Shown here piece by piece: positions 60,752-64,000 of a DNA stretch of 64,000 nt. This stretch comes from an uncultured Aliiroseovarius sp. (GTDB lineage Bacteria > Pseudomonadota > Alphaproteobacteria > Rhodobacterales > Rhodobacteraceae), in assembly GCF_947492455.1 (NCBI RefSeq), contig NZ_CANLNB010000002.1, positions 434,001 to 498,000 of the forward strand, in the 5' to 3' direction. Below the pieces are notes generated by a model. It was not told the DNA's origin. It worked only from the letters and a program-made list of their open reading frames with translations, and did not search any database. Each line of letters starts with the position of its first letter. The stretch's first letter is position 1. The position numbers and the translations under genes are program-made.

Positions 60752-61705
60752 TTAACCCCCAAAGATCGGCGAGAACGGGTTTTCGTCGCCCGACAGCAGC
60801 CCATCAATGTCTAGCGTCTCGCGCCCATCGCCTCCGTCATTCTGACCCGATGGGATCGGATAAGACATCAGCCAATCTTCACCGGGAATGTCAGGAAATC
60901 CACGAAAGTTCAGGAAGTTGTTGAACTTCTCGCGACAGGTCTGGGGCAGCTTGTCACAGCCCGCTTCCAGCCGCACCCGATCTCCGGGCTGCATCTCAGC
61001 GCGAAGCGCCTCCCACAGTTCGATGGTCCGCGCACCGTCGTCCCCTTTGGCATCATTTTTGATGATCCCGCTTAGGCCTTCCGCGTCCCCGCTGATGACC
61101 GTGAAACGCCCGCGCACAAACCAGTCCGCGGGATAGAGCGCCATGTCCGCGAACCGGAACACCGTCTCTTCGTCGTTACCGACCAGATCCAGTTCAACCG
61201 AATAGCCCGTCTGTCCCAAATCGAACCGGCATTTCCCATCCCCCAGCACCGCCGAGCACGGAGACTGATACGCCCGCCCCTGCGGCTGGTTCATGGCTTC
61301 GCTCAATCCATTCAGCTCGGCGCGGAAACCGCCCGCCTCGCGGGCCAACTCTCCGACCGTTCCCCGAAAACGCAGAAAACGCTGAGAAACGTCACGCCAA
61401 TTGACCAGCCAGGCTTCGACCTCGGCCCCGTCATAGCGACCCGCCCGGATGTCTTTTTCGCTGATCGCCTCGGTGGACAGGACGCCCAAAGCCTCGGTGT
61501 TGTCCACCGAAAGGCCCGTGGTTTGGCTCAGCGCATGCGCGGTCATCCCAGTATCGGCCTTGTAGGTGACCCCATCCATTTGCACGTCAAGATCGTGATC
61601 GGTGAAACCATACACCACACCATCGCGTCGCGTGACCTTCCACAGCCGTGCAATTGTTGTGACCGCTTCGTCCAGATGGGTCTGAAATTCTGTTGAGATC
61701 GCCAT
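60752..61705 (-). CDS. GTA hub protein, DUF2163 (RcGTA gp13-like)
   Basis: 317 aa; VTRRDGVVYGFTDHDLDVQMDGVTYKADTGMTAHALSQTTGLSVDN; YQSPCSAVLGDGKCRFDLG. Confidence 0.92.
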   Translation of the reverse strand: MAISTEFQTHLDEAVTTIARLWKVTRRDGVVYGFTDHDLDVQMDGVTYKADTGMTAHALSQTTGLSVDNTEALGVLSTEAISEKDIRAGRYDGAEVEAWLVNWRDVSQRFLRFRGTVGELAREAGGFRAELNGLSEAMNQPQGRAYQSPCSAVLGDGKCRFDLGQTGYSVELDLVGNDEETVFRFADMALYPADWFVRGRFTVISGDAEGLSGIIKNDAKGDDGARTIELWEALRAEMQPGDRVRLEAGCDKLPQTCREKFNNFLNFRGFPDIPGEDWLMSYPIPSGQNDGGDGRETLDIDGLLSGDENPFSPIFGG

Positions 61706-62337
61706 CAGACACGCACCTCGACAACGGGCACATTGGGGGCTTCACCGGCCTGAAATGACGCGACCGAGGTATGCACGCGGTCAGTGTCAAAGCGTACTGG
61801 TACGTCAAATTCGAACCCTGCCGTGACCTCGGCCCCCTCTTCCGGCGCTGTGACGAAAGTGACAACACCCGTGGTCAGATCCACGCTGTACTGCGTACCC
61901 TCGATCTGAGGGTCGCCCTTCAGCCCCAGCTTAACGGTGCCCTCGACGGGCTTATGGATCGGACGCTCGTAGGTATCCGTTCCCGACCGATAGGTCTTGA
62001 TCAACTGAAACGTTGTCTTCTCGCCGTCACCCCAACCCAGGATCTGATCGGTGAAGGCAGGATCCGCCGAAGGCAGCCCGCTTCTATAATCCGACCAGTC
62101 CTTCCAGCGAAACGCATGCAACTGCCCACGCCGCGCTTCAAAGAAAGCAATCAGCGTCTCGACATCATCAAGCGAGCGCATGCCGATCCCCGCGTCATAT
62201 CGGCGGCGCGAATGCTCCCACGGGGTGTTGCGTTCTTCAAACCCATTGGCCAGCGTCACGACTTCAGTGCGCCGTTCAGGCCCACCAACCGAGCCGAAGC
62301 TCAGATTGGCCGGGAAACGAATTTCGTGAAAGGACAT
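61705..62337 (-). CDS. GTA distal tail protein, DUF2460/TIGR02217 type (RcGTA gp12-like)
   Basis: 210 aa; MSFHEIRFPANLSFGSVGGPERRTEVVTLANGFEERNTPWEHSRRRYDAGIGMRSLDDVETLIAFFEARRGQLHAFRWKDWSDY. Confidence 0.93.
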   Translation of the reverse strand: MSFHEIRFPANLSFGSVGGPERRTEVVTLANGFEERNTPWEHSRRRYDAGIGMRSLDDVETLIAFFEARRGQLHAFRWKDWSDYRSGLPSADPAFTDQILGWGDGEKTTFQLIKTYRSGTDTYERPIHKPVEGTVKLGLKGDPQIEGTQYSVDLTTGVVTFVTAPEEGAEVTAGFEFDVPVRFDTDRVHTSVASFQAGEAPNVPVVEVRV

Positions 62338-62370
62338 GGCGAACCCTCCTCAGGTCGTAAAATCAGGGGA

Positions 62371-63036
62371 TCAGCGGTAACGTTGCCCGCGCGCAAGCGC
62401 ACGTTGGACATTTGCCGCGATCTGGCTTTGCGACCGGCGGAAGCTTTCCACATCCGGGGTCGAGATATTCATGGTGATGTTGATCGGCACCCCACCGGCC
62501 TGGGCACGCACGCCCAGACGGCCATCGGAGCCGCGACTCAGCGGCATGATCGCTTCCGGCCCGGCCTCGCCCATCAGACCCGTCCCACCGCGCATCGGGA
62601 AGGTCGTCGCCTGCGTGACAACGCCCCCCTTGGCAAACGGCATCACACGCCCTTGGGTGAACGCGCCCCCATCCGCGAAGGGCAGAAAGGCGTTCGTGAG
62701 CGCTCCAACCCCTTGGCCAAGGATGTTGCCAAAGTGGTTGGTGACGGGATTGATCGCGGCGTTGAAGGCCGCATCCGTCATGGATTTCGCAACCATTTTC
62801 AACGCATCCGACAGCTTCATGCCGTCAAAGACCAACCCTTCGAACGCACGCCGCAACCCGGACGAGATGCCCGAGGACAGCTTGCTCACATCTGTGCTCA
62901 GATCCGAGATCGTCGAATGCATCCCCTTCAGTTCAAAGATGAATCCGGTCGTCATCTGCTGCGCACCGCCAAGTGCGGCCTCCAGCGCGTCGATCTGATC
63001 TTCAAAGCTGTCGATACTGTCCAAACCAGCCATCAC
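62371..63036 (-). CDS. Short tail tape-measure protein (RcGTA gp11-like)
   Basis: 221 aa; GLVFDGMKLSDALKMVAKSMTDAAFNAAINPVTNHFGNILGQGVGALTNAFLPFADGGAFTQGRVMPFAKGGVV. Confidence 0.9.
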   Translation of the reverse strand: MMAGLDSIDSFEDQIDALEAALGGAQQMTTGFIFELKGMHSTISDLSTDVSKLSSGISSGLRRAFEGLVFDGMKLSDALKMVAKSMTDAAFNAAINPVTNHFGNILGQGVGALTNAFLPFADGGAFTQGRVMPFAKGGVVTQATTFPMRGGTGLMGEAGPEAIMPLSRGSDGRLGVRAQAGGVPINITMNISTPDVESFRRSQSQIAANVQRALARGQRYR

Positions 63037-63251
63037 ATGCCCTTTCCAGTGGGGGCACGCGGTTCATCGGGGAACGCGCGTGCAAGCTCTTCCAGCCGGG
63101 ATCGCAAGCAGGTGGAAGGTTGCCCTTCCAGCCCGGCCATCACAGCCAATTCGATGGGGGTCAGCGCCCAGAATTGATCCGGGCGCAGCCCCAGTTTTCC
63201 AAGGCCAAGGCGCATCAGCCCCGGCCAGTCGAACCCGGCAGGCTCAGCCAT
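63033..63251 (-). CDS. Small tail assembly protein (RcGTA g10.1-like)
   Basis: 72 aa; FDWPGLMRLGLGKLGLRPDQFWALTPIELAVMAGLEG; overlaps both neighbours. Confidence 0.8.
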   Translation of the reverse strand: MAEPAGFDWPGLMRLGLGKLGLRPDQFWALTPIELAVMAGLEGQPSTCLRSRLEELARAFPDEPRAPTGKGM

Positions 63252-63582
63252 CGGCGGCCTCGTTCGGGGTCAATGCAAAGGCGCGGGTCAAAAGTTGACC
63301 GGCTGCCTTTGCCGCCTCGACCGGGCCACCTTGGATTTCGGCGGCCAGCAGATCCGTTGCCGTGCCTTGCCAGCCCCCACCGCGCAGTCCGGCCACGATC
63401 AGCGCCAGCACATCGCGGCTGGAAAACTGACCATGTTCAAACCGCTCGGCCAAGGACACAATCGAGGCTTCGCCCAGCTGCTCTTCCAGCTCGGCCAACG
63501 CCCCCAATGTCAGTTTCAGCACATGGGATGTGCCATCGATCACCAGCGCCACTTCGCCCGTCCACCGGTTGGTCATGATCAC
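63244..63582 (-). CDS. Gene transfer agent family protein / tail assembly chaperone (RcGTA gp10-like)
   Basis: 112 aa; NRWTGEVALVIDGTSHVLKLTLGALAELEEQLGEASIVSLAERFEHGQFSSRDVLALIVAGLRGGG. Confidence 0.88.
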   Translation of the reverse strand: MIMTNRWTGEVALVIDGTSHVLKLTLGALAELEEQLGEASIVSLAERFEHGQFSSRDVLALIVAGLRGGGWQGTATDLLAAEIQGGPVEAAKAAGQLLTRAFALTPNEAADG

Positions 63583-63992
63583 AGCGCCGTAAAGGTCAGT
63601 TCGCCGGCCGAAGCCATCGACAGCTCATATGTCGCCTCGCCGTTATGCGAGCCCGCATATTCGATCGAGGTGATCATGAACGGGCCTTCGACCACACCGA
63701 AATCTGGTACAATGACCTGAAAATTCGGCACTTCATTGTCGAAAAAGATCTGACGTGCCCGTTCATCGGTCGAGGCATCCTTGAACACACCCGAACCCGA
63801 GATCGACGCCGATTTCACACCCGCGCCACCCAGAAGTTCGCGCCAACCGCCCGTGCTTTCCAGGCTGGTCACATCCACGCTTTCCGCGTTGAAGCTCAGG
63901 CGCGTGGCCCGAAGGCCCGCAATAGTCTCGAACACGCCGGTGTCAGTCATGTCGAGCTTGATCAGAAGGTCTTTGCCGTTTTGCGCAGCCAT
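63579..63992 (-). CDS. Phage/GTA major tail tube protein, TP901-1 type (RcGTA gp9-like)
   Basis: 137 aa; MAAQNGKDLLIKLDMTDTGVFETIAGLRATRLSFNAESVDVTSLESTGGWRELLGGAGVKSASISGSGVFKD. Confidence 0.92.
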   Translation of the reverse strand: MAAQNGKDLLIKLDMTDTGVFETIAGLRATRLSFNAESVDVTSLESTGGWRELLGGAGVKSASISGSGVFKDASTDERARQIFFDNEVPNFQVIVPDFGVVEGPFMITSIEYAGSHNGEATYELSMASAGELTFTAL

Positions 63993-64000
63993 AGGATCAC

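Noticed and set aside
56081-64000. Considered as a complete prophage
   Set aside because: Gene lengths, order and the short tape measure fit a GTA cluster; no integrase, repressor or replication genes seen. Upstream part is outside the window, so this is provisional.

Overview
The window reads as chromosomal DNA from a GC-rich alphaproteobacterium, most likely Rhodobacteraceae (Roseobacter group); this is inferred from gene content and not confirmed by a search. Most of it is densely packed housekeeping genes: murG(partial)-ftsW, EamA exporter, an NreA/DmeR-like metal sensor with an NreB-like MFS exporter, pntBA, pirin, glutamate dehydrogenase, cell-wall amidase, DsbA, aminotransferases, glcB/glcG, pepN, gatB, U32 peptidase, bolA/dnaJ/cobS/cobT, aminopeptidase P, anmK/tyrS, ppiD-like, trpE, proC-like, two cyclophilins, pgk, hemP, fructose-bisphosphate aldolase class I, ftsB, pdhABC, AhpD-like, cysE and a DksA-type zinc-finger gene. 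The right end (about 56.1-64.0 kb, minus strand) is the tail/baseplate half of a gene transfer agent (GTA) cluster that continues past the window edge. I did not find CRISPR arrays, tRNA/rRNA genes, transposases or a clear defence system. The best candidates for follow-up are: (1) an AhpD-type CxxC protein directly behind a PDH operon in which both E1-beta and E2 carry lipoyl domains; (2) a 728-aa calcium-repeat protein ending in a Hint self-processing module; (3) a 59-nt two-hairpin intergenic repeat present three times with invariant stems and variable loops; (4) an unlisted 41-aa ORF translationally coupled to hemP, and an unlisted 22-aa membrane peptide ORF; (5) several operator-like palindromes. 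All functional proposals are inferences to be tested.
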